Below, one piece after another: positions 40,801 through 48,790 of a stretch of 51,295 bases of DNA; the stretch's first letter is position 1, and each line of letters opens with the position of its first letter. Where the stretch lies: positions 1 through 51,295 of IMG/VR virus record IMGVR_UViG_3300009285_002927; one strand, written 5' to 3'. The position numbers and the translations under genes are program-made. Under the pieces are notes generated by a model, which was not told the DNA's origin, did not search any database, and saw only the letters and a list, made by a program, of their open reading frames with translations. Source of the DNA: a virus.

Positions 40801-42820
40801 CACGTCCAACACCCGAGGGGAGAGTCAGATCAATACCACCCACCCCACCCGTGCTGCCTGCGACACCATCGATGGTAACTCGAAGGTTGCTGGACTGTCC
40901 AGGAACCGTGAAGTAGGGCCCGGATGCTGGGAATGTGAACCGGGCTGGAGTCGTATCGGAAGTCTCGAACCGGACCACCACAGTCTCGTCGATTGGTGTA
41001 CCCCCCTCGATGCGGGCATCTGGGAACAGCTCAGATCCCGAAGGGAAATTCACTGTTACCGTTGCAAGGTCGGTGCCCTTTGAGGTAAGAGTCACGCCGT
41101 ATTTTGAGCGGCTGAGACCGTCTACGAGCGAGTAGGTACCCACTCCCGAAGTACCAGGAGTCACACAGGTCAGTGTGTATCCACGAGACGACCCTACAAA
41201 CGCCTGATCAACCAGGGTGTTGTAGTAGAAGGTGGCGTACACCGTGGCTCCCTCAGGAACCTCAGAACCCAGGGTGATTGTCGACGTTTCGCTGTCAACC
41301 TTGAGAACCGTGACTGCACCACGATTCAGGGCATCCAGCACCCCAAAGCCCCAGTAAGCTGTTACCAGCTCTGGCTGATCGGTCGGGAGGTCCATCCGGT
41401 CATTGGCCACTGTCAGGTACATCGAGGATCCGAGGGGATTGCTCCGGCCGTTTCCTGTCGTGGGCTGGAAAGCAAGCTGGAACTGTGTGCGGCTCTCAAC
41501 CGAGACGTTACCAGAGGTTACCAGTACCGTGCTGCATGGAGAGAGGTATGCCCGATTGTCCACAAGGCTGGCGGTCACCTGGGTCGAACCGAAAGCCGTA
41601 AACCCTTCCGTGTGCAAGCCTGAAGACACCAGGGAAGCTGTTCCCCAAAGGATTGTGTCATTCTTGAGGATGTAGTCCGAGCCCTGGATGAAAACACCAG
41701 CACCGTTGCTGTTGGGAGTAATTGCAGCACGAGTGATTGCTGAGATCCCTGTGTTTGCCAAGTAATCGAAAGTGTCTTGCCACGTATTGAAGTAGTACTG
41801 GATGGTGACCGTGCTGCCCACAACTGGAGCCGCAGGAAGGGTCACCGCTCGGGTACGACCATCAACCGAAGTGGCCGTTACTGCCACCCCGTCCACTTCG
41901 ACCACCAGATCGGCTGGATTCGTGGAAGTAACGCCACCACCGTCGCCGGTCACAATTGGGCCATTGAACACGTAGAAGGTACGGTTTCGAGCCGTCGACT
42001 GATTGGCCACGAAACCGAGAACCCCATTCGCGTTCCCGTCACCCAGAACAATCGAAACATCCGCGGTCAAACGAATGCAAACCCGCCCAAGGTAGTTGGT
42101 ATAGGCTGTTGCTACCAGGGACCCGATACCCGAGGCACCGTTGATCGTTGCCACCACCACTGCCGCTGTGAAACTGACAGCACTCGTGGGCATCGTGATG
42201 CTGACTTGGGCCAGACCATCCACGGCAACCTTGAAGGTATCTGTCGTGCTCAGCACAAACGCGAAGTTCTCTCCCGTTTGGCCATCTAGAATAGCTGCGG
42301 TTGTGGTCACCTGAGACGAAACGTCATCGGTCACCTGTGTATCCGTACGGTCGAAGAAGTAGGTGCAGAGCACCACATCCGTTGCAAGTGGGTACTCAGA
42401 GATCTCAACCAAACCCGTTGCTGAGTCCAGACCTAGCACCACAATGGCGTCACCATTCACCGTGACGGACACGGCCGAGGTATCCGTTGCAGCTGTTCCC
42501 GTACCGTCCCCAGAGACGATCGGGAAGTTCTTCACCTGGAAGCGATTGGACGTCCCGTCAAACGCCCCAAGGGTAATTGACCCATCGGGGTTGACAGAAA
42601 CCACCATCCTATCGGCTTCATCCTCGCTGACAATCTGCTGGTCCACCGTCGAGGAACTCCCACGAACTACTGGGAGGTTGCTCTGTGACAGTGTCTCCAA
42701 TCCCGTTCCAATGAACAGGGGAAGAACTGGAGGAACCGAGGGAGGAACTGGAGGAGCCCCGAAAAAGGTCTGTGTGTAGACACCGGGAGGGGCATAACCG
42801 CCGTTTAGCAAACTTGGCAT
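37862..42820 (-). CDS. Tail sheath protein, exceptionally long
   Basis: 1652 residues from ATG 42820; a TTG 39 bases upstream is in frame but the ATG has TGGAGA at the right distance and gives MPSLLNGGYAPPGVYTQTFF, a classic sheath N-terminus (PGVYxxxF). The C-terminal 400 residues hold the conserved sheath core: AHLAFLNGSTVIGTMQV, DCLPGSLSPTVLVFL, RFVYPEIATVSLTD, RQLVGFTLSRRLSTT and PFVKVRHGLTSD, then EMQRRVRAVLDPFKGQKF. Between lie about 1100 residues of Thr/Val/Gly/Ala-rich beta-type sequence with recurring FxVxVDG and TxAAxxAxxINA patterns, probably several inserted domains decorating the outside. Common sheaths are roughly 400-700 residues. It contracts to drive the tube through the host envelope. 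Confidence 0.88.
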   Translation of the reverse strand: MPSLLNGGYAPPGVYTQTFFGAPPVPPSVPPVLPLFIGTGLETLSQSNLPVVRGSSSTVDQQIVSEDEADRMVVSVNPDGSITLGAFDGTSNRFQVKNFPIVSGDGTGTAATDTSAVSVTVNGDAIVVLGLDSATGLVEISEYPLATDVVLCTYFFDRTDTQVTDDVSSQVTTTAAILDGQTGENFAFVLSTTDTFKVAVDGLAQVSITMPTSAVSFTAAVVVATINGASGIGSLVATAYTNYLGRVCIRLTADVSIVLGDGNANGVLGFVANQSTARNRTFYVFNGPIVTGDGGGVTSTNPADLVVEVDGVAVTATSVDGRTRAVTLPAAPVVGSTVTIQYYFNTWQDTFDYLANTGISAITRAAITPNSNGAGVFIQGSDYILKNDTILWGTASLVSSGLHTEGFTAFGSTQVTASLVDNRAYLSPCSTVLVTSGNVSVESRTQFQLAFQPTTGNGRSNPLGSSMYLTVANDRMDLPTDQPELVTAYWGFGVLDALNRGAVTVLKVDSETSTITLGSEVPEGATVYATFYYNTLVDQAFVGSSRGYTLTCVTPGTSGVGTYSLVDGLSRSKYGVTLTSKGTDLATVTVNFPSGSELFPDARIEGGTPIDETVVVRFETSDTTPARFTFPASGPYFTVPGQSSNLRVTIDGVAGSTGGVGGIDLTLPSGVGRAGAFASLLGGEVAYTAASGETTYTVVAGVDDVVSVLVDGVSLTATSAAGAVTVAAYATAINAAAIAGGAADPYYTAAGSFAQGYTVTINEYDRLMFNYTGATSGTSGSQTVTLTPATYTAATLAAEISAQIAIAVGLLAAPFLGLAIVCTATADSKMRFTLTQAAGDASGVLEFIVGGTPARDFAIIAGIDTAAAAAGAQTKLYSGPIATRHTVATTGGRLPYDRLILRNRIMPGAGSLAPFHALSITGLASQGGTGAVKAGLPAGATGEAAYRGTALGPTFLGVPGWVDGIGTGFADARDGMPVVRFYDGSDPSFPANNVFNITVNGVLVAVTFTGSGAGTLTALGPKTTAGSILNTIQAAFSAVPGTITPVAIQEGAGIRIYGAGTDSFSQTATFIIGSGSANATLGFTTGAVATATGVTAKQVASTLMSHVQTYASWVLDPSAVGAGYFASKAIAGVEVGLTNKEYVYIQSRTLGTASSFAFANATTLDALRTGTGLGLVSGDGANGEAAINGFFVKSSDPTNGSGSANTSVLNTATAGTGQDGSVGQTYVDDVTGLTFTILPRDGGLDYPTGSNATLTFRSSTTILTDSNIPVLAIPGLELTVSNTVDVPAGDTALVETFKRGGSEPSIGEAYYVSYNYTKTDFTPKLFAKLSDVVNEYGPVSPDNPLSLAAHLAFLNGSTVIGTMQVQKTTGSSQASEAAYLTAMDDSAGDCLPGSLSPTVLVFLTPATANLVKNVSIHCDVQSSIRFKAERTAIFGFAAGTRADQVGLIAQTAGSTRVRFVYPEIATVSLTDVFGKVKSYLVDGRYPAAALAAATTSPTIDPATPWESRQLVGFTLSRRLSTTTANQIAIKGITVLENKPPFVKVRHGLTSDMSNILTKTPTVIQITDEMQRRVRAVLDPFKGQKFLPQVLGQIEGQLSEMYKRAVAEQIIAAFKGISVIPDPEDPTGVLADSYFAPVFPLLYIQVTQRVTST

Positions 42821-42859
42821 TGGGAGTCTCCAGAGGGAAGGAAAGCGGCGAAAGCTCAA

Positions 42860-42887
42860 ATGGTAGACCTGGAGAATCCTGGTCCAA
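42860..42887 (-). promoter_or_regulatory. Possible sheath promoter
   Basis: On the minus strand TTGGAC (42887-42882), 16 bases, then TACCAT (42865-42860) resemble -35 and -10 boxes. A start near 42853 would leave a leader of about 33 bases. The match is modest and it lies in a 94-base gap upstream of a gene that must be strongly expressed. Confidence 0.25.
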
Positions 42888-42914
42888 GGGAAAGCTCACG
42901 ACACAACCGCTCTA

Positions 42915-43265
42915 CTAGACTCGCCAGTATATACTGGATACCGGGACCGGAACTTGTTGGTAGAGAATGGTGGGGATCTCGGTTCCAATAATTGTTATGC
43001 TTCCAGTTGTGTCCCCAGTATATACCGCTGGCCTACACTGTGCACACACGCACATGCATACGGTCCCGCAGTGGCATCCCGTCAACTGCACAGAAGTAGG
43101 TGACACCGGAAATGCTTGGTACTTCAAGTACCAAAAGTCATCCTGTGGGCCTACCTGTGTCTCAACCACACCGAGACCTCCACATGGCTTACACTTGGTG
43201 AACTTACTGGGCTTCGCCCGATGAGGACGAGTTCCATAACCATCACAAACCATACACTTTTCCAT
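42915..43265 (-). CDS. Small cysteine-rich zinc-binding protein
   Basis: A 116-residue protein from ATG 43265 (GGGGTG eight bases upstream); an in-frame GTG at 43274 would add three residues. Two DnaJ-like CxxCxGxG knuckles are present, C4/C7 (CMVCDGYG) and C25/C28 (CKPCGGLG), probably sharing one zinc. A second cluster of six cysteines, C64, C66, C70, C72, C74 and C77 (CHCGTVCMCVCAQC), could bind another metal. The C-terminus (ILYQQVPVPVSSIYW) is beta-like and may be virion-embedded. It lies between the zinc-ribbon gene and the sheath gene. Function unknown; the DnaJ-like knuckle suggests binding to unfolded or assembling proteins. Confidence 0.75.
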   Translation of the reverse strand: MEKCMVCDGYGTRPHRAKPSKFTKCKPCGGLGVVETQVGPQDDFWYLKYQAFPVSPTSVQLTGCHCGTVCMCVCAQCRPAVYTGDTTGSITIIGTEIPTILYQQVPVPVSSIYWRV

Positions 43266-43276
43266 GACTTGCACCC

Positions 43277-43717
43277 CTACTTGAAAGGAACCTTCTTCAG
43301 AATCGGATGGGCGTCTAACACTTTGAAGTGGAATTCCCTGGATCGCTCACTGGCAGCCCGTTCCTCGGGGGCCATCACCCGATAGCTACCATCGGCTTGT
43401 TTGGACAGGTCGAACCCTGTGGCCCCCTTGTTGGCGCTAATCACGTCCAGTTTGTCCCGTTGTCTGGCAGCAATCCCCTGCCAGTTCTTCCTGGATGACT
43501 CCCCAACCGCCCGGTCGAAGTTGTAGTCCACCCCAGATAGACCCGTAGTCGGAGGACCTAGCCCCTGAACGTTACCTGACACCGAGACATGGATCCCTTG
43601 GGGCAGTGTTCGCTTAGCTACCTTCCCGCAGTCACACTTGTACTCCAGGACCTCAGCCCCTGCTCTTGCTGTGAAGCTCAACCCGCAGGCATTGCATTGA
43701 AAACGATAGGTAGGCAC
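43277..43717 (-). CDS. Zinc-ribbon (FmdB-like) protein
   Basis: A 146-residue protein starting at GTG 43717. MPTYRFQCNACG with C8/C11 and KCDCG with C28/C30 make an FmdB-like zinc ribbon in the first 40 residues. The rest contains DYNFDRAVGESSRKNWQGI and ARQRDKLDVISANK, a helical, basic segment, and ends EFHFKVLDAHPILKKVPFK. FmdB-like ribbons occur in small regulatory and phage proteins. It lies in a run of neck/tail genes, so a minor virion or assembly role is likely. Its stop is separated from the next ATG by 11 bases. Confidence 0.7.
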   Translation of the reverse strand: MPTYRFQCNACGLSFTARAGAEVLEYKCDCGKVAKRTLPQGIHVSVSGNVQGLGPPTTGLSGVDYNFDRAVGESSRKNWQGIAARQRDKLDVISANKGATGFDLSKQADGSYRVMAPEERAASERSREFHFKVLDAHPILKKVPFK

Positions 43718-43719
43718 GG

Positions 43720-44838
43720 TTAGGCCACCGTTGGGTAGGCAAACTTGGTGGTAAAGAAGGGATCCCGGAACCCTGCCAAGGTCAGCTCAGGTGGAAGAGT
43801 GGCTACCGTTTCATCATAGGAGAGAATTCTTGGGAGGATCGGCTCAAACAGGAACCAGTCTGTCTGCATGGTCATTGACAAGGTGGAGTTGTAGAAATAG
43901 TCATCCCCATTCTCATCATAGACTTCCTCACTCTCACCACTCATGGTGACATCGGAAATGTCTACCCCCTGATCCACCACATTGGGCCTGAGGTTGGCCC
44001 AAAGGTACATGGCCGTCTGGTCCGCAATCTCCATCTGGGATTCCACATCCCGGGCAATGATGTCAATGTCCACAGACACTTCCCACCGCCCGCCATACTC
44101 CAGACAGGCATCCTCCCTCTTACGGGATACCAGCACCGCAAACCGGTCGCCTACCTGAAGCTTCCTTCCGAAAACCAACACACATCCAGGAATAGGCTTG
44201 TTGTACCCCTTCAAAGTCTCAATATCCCAAGGTCCAGTGGCAGTTCCAGGATATCTATAGTCCACCACAATTGAGATCCCACGCACGATGGGGGTCCGCA
44301 ACAAAATGGTAACCCCGTCTTCACCGATGGTGTAGTCCGTCTCCGGCCGGAGCAACTTTCCACTGGGCTGCTCAAACAGCCTCAAGCTACCTGGATATGG
44401 GACCTGCTGAAGCACTGCCTCGGCATTGGTCACCATGGACAGAGGCTCATTCCGTACCTCCAACAGGGGATCTATGAAGAGCTGAGGACCCTCCTCAACG
44501 GAACAGTAATAGATGCCGGGTTCCGACGGGAACAGGGCTCCATTTTGCTCAATTGCTATGCCATCTTCTCGAACCCACTCCACTGAGGACCCGGGATACC
44601 CTGGGATCTTGGCAAGGGTCACATGGCTCTGCTGCACTCCAATGAAGTTGTCTGGAGACAGTTGCACCTTACTGGCAGATCCCGTCTTGACGATGATTCC
44701 ATACTGGGGGCGCTCCTCAAAAGAGTACTTACCCTGGATGTTGTCAACCAGATCCTGATACTCTGGGTGTGTAGACCAGTACGCCCTAAGGTTCCGGATA
44801 ATCAGTTTCTTCGTGGCGGAGGACAGAAAAAAGTACAT
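43720..44838 (-). CDS. Virion neck/tail-completion candidate
   Basis: A 372-residue protein. KYSFEERPQYGIIVKTGSA, VQLSPDNFIGVQQSHVTLAKI, DYTIGEDGVTILLRTPIVRG and VDYRY are beta-rich blocks with the look of a ring-forming virion protein; the later segment SQMEIADQTAMYLWANLRP followed by DISDVTMSGESEEVYDENGDDYFYNS reads like a domain that contacts the sheath or tube end. No enzymatic motif is seen. It is between the actin-like ATPase and zinc-ribbon genes, upstream of the sheath, where tail terminator and neck proteins usually lie. I cannot name the family with certainty. The start MYFFLSSATKK has only a weak ribosome site. Confidence 0.65.
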   Translation of the reverse strand: MYFFLSSATKKLIIRNLRAYWSTHPEYQDLVDNIQGKYSFEERPQYGIIVKTGSASKVQLSPDNFIGVQQSHVTLAKIPGYPGSSVEWVREDGIAIEQNGALFPSEPGIYYCSVEEGPQLFIDPLLEVRNEPLSMVTNAEAVLQQVPYPGSLRLFEQPSGKLLRPETDYTIGEDGVTILLRTPIVRGISIVVDYRYPGTATGPWDIETLKGYNKPIPGCVLVFGRKLQVGDRFAVLVSRKREDACLEYGGRWEVSVDIDIIARDVESQMEIADQTAMYLWANLRPNVVDQGVDISDVTMSGESEEVYDENGDDYFYNSTLSMTMQTDWFLFEPILPRILSYDETVATLPPELTLAGFRDPFFTTKFAYPTVA

Positions 44839-44851
44839 AGGTTTCGACTAC

Positions 44852-45895
44852 TTAATATTCCTGGCTGGCTTGCACTAAGAGTCCATGTGCCACTGCATTG
44901 AGGGGGTCACTGGCTGCTCGAATCTCACTGATCTGAATGGGGAACTTCTTCCTCTTCCGGTCAAACACTGACTTGAACAGTTCCAGGAACCCCCCTGCCT
45001 TGGATGTGCCACCCGACACGACCATTGGGATGGGATTCGGAAGCGCAAACCTGCCTTGAATGGTCTGAAACTGAAGAGCAATCTGATCAATGGTGTACTC
45101 AATCAGGTTCCGAAAATAGAAGACCAAGGCTTCCTGCTCACGGCCCACAGGAGCATTCAGGTCAATGCCCTTTTCCTTGATGGCACACATCCTGGCTTGA
45201 GTGCCACCAATGGACTTTGCCGCCCCTGCGTCGATAAAGTCCCCTCCCCGGGCAACCGAAAAAGACAGCCCCTCAATCGTGTTGATTGCGAGAGCACAAT
45301 TTGTCATACCGGATCCATAACTTAGGGCAACTGCTGAGAAATTCTCCTTAGCTGTCTCCGCAAAAACCAGAGACATGGCCTCATTCGCCGCCGTAGGGGT
45401 GTAGCCACATTCCCGAACGATCTTCTCCAGGACACCACGGTGATAGATCACATCCTGTCCGGGACGGTCCACAGGGGCGGCAGGAACCGAGAAGTAGCAA
45501 TGCTCGTTTGGTACCTTAGGCTCCCCCAAGACATTCTTGATCAGGAGCCCTAGCACTTCCATGGCATCAATGTCTGACGAGGACATCAACCCAGCGGCAA
45601 GGGGCCTACGAGCCTCCTTGCCGAAAATGTTGGCTGTGTCCAGGGCGGCATCCCCCAAAATCAGAAGCTCATCATCTCGCTCCACATAGCTCACGTTAGC
45701 GAGCTTCAGCATCTTCTTGGATTCCAGAGGAAGCTCCAGGAAGGCATCCCGAATACGGCGGGTCTCAATGCCCTTGTCCGTACGACGGGCAGCCACAATA
45801 TTCATGGTCCCCACGTCTAAACCCGCGGATAAATTGGTCTTTTCACCCAGGTCCCCTGCAATGCTCTCCAGGATGTCATTCTTTGGTCGTGCCAT
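44852..45895 (-). CDS. Actin-like ATPase (ParM/FtsA/MreB superfamily)
   Basis: A 347-residue protein with all main motifs of the actin/Hsp70 fold: phosphate 1 GLDVGTMN (25-32), connect-1-like NEAMSLVFAE (171-180), phosphate 2 SYGSGMTN (192-199), then GGDFIDAGAA (217-226), adenosine motif VVSGGTSKAGGF (292-303) and connect 2 DPLNAVAHGLL (330-340). Length fits bacterial actins. Such proteins polymerise with ATP and move or position DNA or membranes. GGAAGAAG before ATG 45895 is a good ribosome site. The gene overlaps the preceding 207-residue gene by 20 bases and lies among neck/tail genes, not beside a plasmid-type ParR or centromere repeats. Its job here is unknown; virion-assembly positioning or DNA handling are guesses. 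Confidence 0.85.
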   Translation of the reverse strand: MARPKNDILESIAGDLGEKTNLSAGLDVGTMNIVAARRTDKGIETRRIRDAFLELPLESKKMLKLANVSYVERDDELLILGDAALDTANIFGKEARRPLAAGLMSSSDIDAMEVLGLLIKNVLGEPKVPNEHCYFSVPAAPVDRPGQDVIYHRGVLEKIVRECGYTPTAANEAMSLVFAETAKENFSAVALSYGSGMTNCALAINTIEGLSFSVARGGDFIDAGAAKSIGGTQARMCAIKEKGIDLNAPVGREQEALVFYFRNLIEYTIDQIALQFQTIQGRFALPNPIPMVVSGGTSKAGGFLELFKSVFDRKRKKFPIQISEIRAASDPLNAVAHGLLVQASQEY

Positions 45896-46499
45896 GGCTC
45901 TTCTTCCGTACTGCCTTCAGTGCACCCATTGCATCGGATACCCCGACATCGGAAGCACTCTCTGACAATACCGTCAAAGACACATCTTGAGTCCCACTGC
46001 CCGTCAGATTTGAAGGAATGAACATCACATCATCCCCAGCATTGTTATCCCCCTGTGGCTTACTGATAGGTCCCATCCCCTGCACTTGTTGCAGTAATGC
46101 CAGGACGGGTCCCATATCCACGGGAGTCGCCCTAGGGGCTTTGGCCAAATCTTGACGTAGACCCCTAATCTCTGCCACCAAGTCACCCATAACCCCCACA
46201 AAAGGGGTCATGTCCACCTGAGGGGGTACCACAACTTGGGGCACCACGGGTCGGGCCCTGGGAGACTGAGATGTCACCGTATCTGAGGACACATTCTCTT
46301 GTGTCCGTATGGCCGCAAACCGAAGGGTCTGGGTTACTACGGTTCCATCGATTTTGGCGTTCTTCAGGTCTCTAGACTGCTCCGCTGCGGTCAGGGAGAC
46401 ATAGGCCCGGGATCCCCGAGTCATATGGATCCCCAAGTCCCTCAAATGGACAGCATCTGTAATGCAAGTGATTGTGACTTCAGGTGAATTTGTAGTCAT
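45876..46499 (-). CDS. Likely partner protein of the actin-like ATPase
   Basis: A 207-residue protein. The N-terminal 70 residues (VTITCITDAVHLRDLGIHMTRGSRAYVSLTAAEQSRDLKNAK) look like a small beta-rich domain seen in phage capsid/tail accessory proteins. The middle (GVMGDLVAEIRGLRQDLAK, then VLALLQQVQGM) is helical and may dimerise. The C-terminus has FIPSNLTGSGTQDVSL, then SDVGVSDAMGALKAVRKKS, a short acidic-to-basic tail that could bind another protein. Its last 20 bases overlap the actin-like gene, so the two are made together, which is the main reason to see them as partners. It shows no DNA-binding ribbon-helix-helix like ParR. Function unknown. Confidence 0.65.
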   Translation of the reverse strand: MTTNSPEVTITCITDAVHLRDLGIHMTRGSRAYVSLTAAEQSRDLKNAKIDGTVVTQTLRFAAIRTQENVSSDTVTSQSPRARPVVPQVVVPPQVDMTPFVGVMGDLVAEIRGLRQDLAKAPRATPVDMGPVLALLQQVQGMGPISKPQGDNNAGDDVMFIPSNLTGSGTQDVSLTVLSESASDVGVSDAMGALKAVRKKSHGTTKE

Positions 46500-46505
46500 G
46501 TGGAT

Positions 46506-47006
46506 TTACCGAAGGTTCTGGAACGCCATTGGCAATGCTCGCCCAATGAAGTTCTTGACACATTCCTGTTTGGCCCGTCGAAAGGCCCTTTGAATGAAGC
46601 TGTGCTTGGCAATTTTGGGGTGAATCCAAGCCGTTGCCGTGGTCAAGGGGGCCGTTCGGATCGAGATGGACCCATCCCTATTCCGCAACGGGACCTTGTT
46701 GACCCCCTTCTCCTGTGTTAGCCACGCCATTTTGTAGGGACCCTTCGTCCCCTCTACGATGATACCCAACCACTCCCAATTCGAGTAGATGACCACCATG
46801 TCATCCTCTACCTTGTAGGAAAAACTGGAGTAGAAATCCTGGTCCCTAGGAATGAATGTGCTCTTTGCAGCATCCTTGTGGGCTTCCTCTTTAATGTACT
46901 TGACCCATGCCTTGCCAAAAACCATAAGGTCCCTACGATCGGCCTTAAGGGTATCTTCCAGAGAGGGCTTGGGTGCCCTCCCTTTGGGCTTATTGGAGAT
47001 CGCCAC
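46506..47006 (-). CDS. Head-tail connector / tail-completion candidate
   Basis: A 166-residue protein starting at GTG 47006, one base inside the previous stop (TAGTG), with GAGG eight bases upstream. FYSSFSYKVEDDMVVIYSNWEWLGIIVEGTKGPYKMAWL, then RTAPLTTATAWIHPKIAKHSFIQRAFRRAK, resembles the pattern of HK97 gp10-like or tail-completion proteins, where a strand naming the virion edge precedes a terminal basic helix. Size fits. Position between a neck-type gene and the actin partner supports a connector role. Support is by pattern only. Confidence 0.55.
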   Translation of the reverse strand: MAISNKPKGRAPKPSLEDTLKADRRDLMVFGKAWVKYIKEEAHKDAAKSTFIPRDQDFYSSFSYKVEDDMVVIYSNWEWLGIIVEGTKGPYKMAWLTQEKGVNKVPLRNRDGSISIRTAPLTTATAWIHPKIAKHSFIQRAFRRAKQECVKNFIGRALPMAFQNLR

Positions 47007-48394
47007 TAGGGTCGCCTCGCCGCGATGTTAGCCCCGGTCCCGGTATTGAATCGGACCTGTAGGGACTCCGTTACCCCTGCCTCATCCGTAGCCATTGGCA
47101 ACGCAGCATCTGGCGTAACTGGCCATGCTGGATCCTCACGAGCATCATAGGTCTCCCGGAGAGGGGAATACGTGTACCGAGTCTGTGGCCAAGGCAGGTT
47201 CGGGGACACTAGTGTGCCGTCAATAGGCACTGAATACCTGACATCTGGAGAGTCCAAATACTGGATGTTGAAATGCTGTTGCATCACGTTCCCTCGATTG
47301 GTTGGCCTGCGGACTGGACCAATCGAATAGCGGTCATTGTTCTGCTTGACAATGAAGTCCCTCTGGGAAACAATTGGGGTGTAAGACATCCATACTTCGT
47401 AGGTATGTTCCTTCCTGCGGCCAGTAGGGGTCTGTGAGATCCGCCTCTCAGCATCATCGGGGGCAATGATAATGTCATAACCCCCCTCATACCCCCCCAC
47501 ATATCCTACACCGTAGCATATGGTGCACCGATTACTGGGCTGCTTGTTGTAGGTCCGAGACCGCTCATCCTCATTCAATCGGCACAAGCAGGGAACCCCA
47601 TTAACCTTCATTACAAACAGCTTCACCCGTTCCCCACCTTGCTCTAGAATCCACCTATTCCTCCTAATCCCCTCCCGCCAGATGTAGTCCAGCTGCTCAA
47701 TCTGCATATCGGAAGCTGGGGCCGTGACATTCAAGGGGGTCTCTACTAGGCCCCCGGGCTGGGTGGCATCCTCTGCCACAGTTGTGACTCGGTAGAATGA
47801 CTTCTTGTCCACCCCCGGAGACACGATATTTTGCAACGTGTAATAGGTGATAGTTACTACGCTGTCCACACTAATAGGCAGTGGTGCCCTCACGTAGCGG
47901 TCACTCTGGGGGTCTATCTGAATCGTAGTATCCAGGGTGACTTCCCCAGTCGGCCCAAACACATCTACCACCCAAGCCTGGACCCCATCCACCATCACCT
48001 GAACGTCCTGTGGGGCATTGGCCAGGACCCCTTGAGTGCGTGGTTTGTAGATTGGCAATCTAGTCTTTAGGGTCCACCGACCCAGATTGGCAGCATCCCC
48101 CTTTGCTTGCCATCCTGTATCCCACAGAATGGTCTCCAGACTTACCAGAGACACATCAGTGAAGTCCCTGAAGAAGGACCCACTCACCGGGTAGGAGTTC
48201 AACCTCCGGAACGGGCCACGATCTGAAGAAATAGACTTATATACGTTGACCCCCAGAACGGACCACCCGGAGTTGGCCCCCAATAGAGAGGGGTCATCCC
48301 AACGGATGTCCAGAACCCCCTTTTCAAAGGGGGATACTACCAACACATTGGTTGGTGGAGAGGGGTATAGGGCTGCTATCCATCCTTCGGTCAT
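47006..48394 (-). CDS. Neck/virion protein with fibronectin-III-like N-terminus
   Basis: A 462-residue protein. Residues 10-85 (PSPPTNVLVVSPFEKGVLDIRWDDP, then GVNVYKS, then FFRDFTDV) have the proline, tryptophan and tyrosine spacing of a fibronectin type III domain. Residues about 280-320 include CLCRLNEDERSRTYNKQ and CTICYGVGYVGGY, four cysteines that may bind zinc. The rest is beta-rich with Pro/Tyr-rich loops, as in structural proteins. No catalytic motif. It belongs to the neck/tail gene run; the exact position in the virion cannot be told. Confidence 0.65.
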   Translation of the reverse strand: MTEGWIAALYPSPPTNVLVVSPFEKGVLDIRWDDPSLLGANSGWSVLGVNVYKSISSDRGPFRRLNSYPVSGSFFRDFTDVSLVSLETILWDTGWQAKGDAANLGRWTLKTRLPIYKPRTQGVLANAPQDVQVMVDGVQAWVVDVFGPTGEVTLDTTIQIDPQSDRYVRAPLPISVDSVVTITYYTLQNIVSPGVDKKSFYRVTTVAEDATQPGGLVETPLNVTAPASDMQIEQLDYIWREGIRRNRWILEQGGERVKLFVMKVNGVPCLCRLNEDERSRTYNKQPSNRCTICYGVGYVGGYEGGYDIIIAPDDAERRISQTPTGRRKEHTYEVWMSYTPIVSQRDFIVKQNNDRYSIGPVRRPTNRGNVMQQHFNIQYLDSPDVRYSVPIDGTLVSPNLPWPQTRYTYSPLRETYDAREDPAWPVTPDAALPMATDEAGVTESLQVRFNTGTGANIAARRP

Positions 48395-48433
48395 AGGGGT
48401 CCCATGACTAACGGACTAGAGCCTGAATACCGC

Positions 48434-48790
48434 CTAAGGCTGAATGACAGGAGGCGAGGCGGAGGGTTGGGTCACCGTTGTGACAGGCTGGCCCGTCTTG
48501 GGATCCAGAATCACGACAGTGCCATCCTGGGACATCTGCCAGGGGGTACCAGCTGGAATCTTCAACCGGGCTCCCGCCCCATTCATCACTTGCTGAGCAC
48601 GGTCCTCAATGCCACCCAGCTGGACAATCAGGCGTTGCTTGCGAACTTCTGTTTGCCCAATTATGGAAACCAGTTCCTGGGCTTCCTTGTGGAAGTTAAC
48701 TAGCGAGCTAACTTCCTCTGGGCTCAACTTCATCTCTATCTCAACGGGCGTTTCAGTAACTTCTGTGTTCAGTTCCGTAGCATTCGTCAT
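48434..48790 (-). CDS. Small coiled-coil protein, function unknown
   Basis: 118 residues from ATG 48790, chosen over the ATG at 48799 because GAGAGGA is nine bases away from the former but abuts the latter. MKLSPEEVSSLVNFHKEAQELVSIIGQ followed by QRLIVQLGGIEDRAQQV is a long helix with coiled-coil spacing; the C-terminus TPWQMSQDGTVVILDPKTGQP is a short beta hairpin. It overlaps the 3' end of the preceding membrane-protein gene by 38 bases. The sequence suggests a small scaffold or chaperone that binds another virion protein. I do not recognise a family. Confidence 0.65.
   Translation of the reverse strand: MTNATELNTEVTETPVEIEMKLSPEEVSSLVNFHKEAQELVSIIGQTEVRKQRLIVQLGGIEDRAQQVMNGAGARLKIPAGTPWQMSQDGTVVILDPKTGQPVTTVTQPSASPPVIQP

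Noticed and set aside
44852-46499. Plasmid-type ParM/ParR segregation module
   Set aside because: The actin motifs are present, but the adjacent protein has no ribbon-helix-helix character and there are no iterated centromere repeats nearby.
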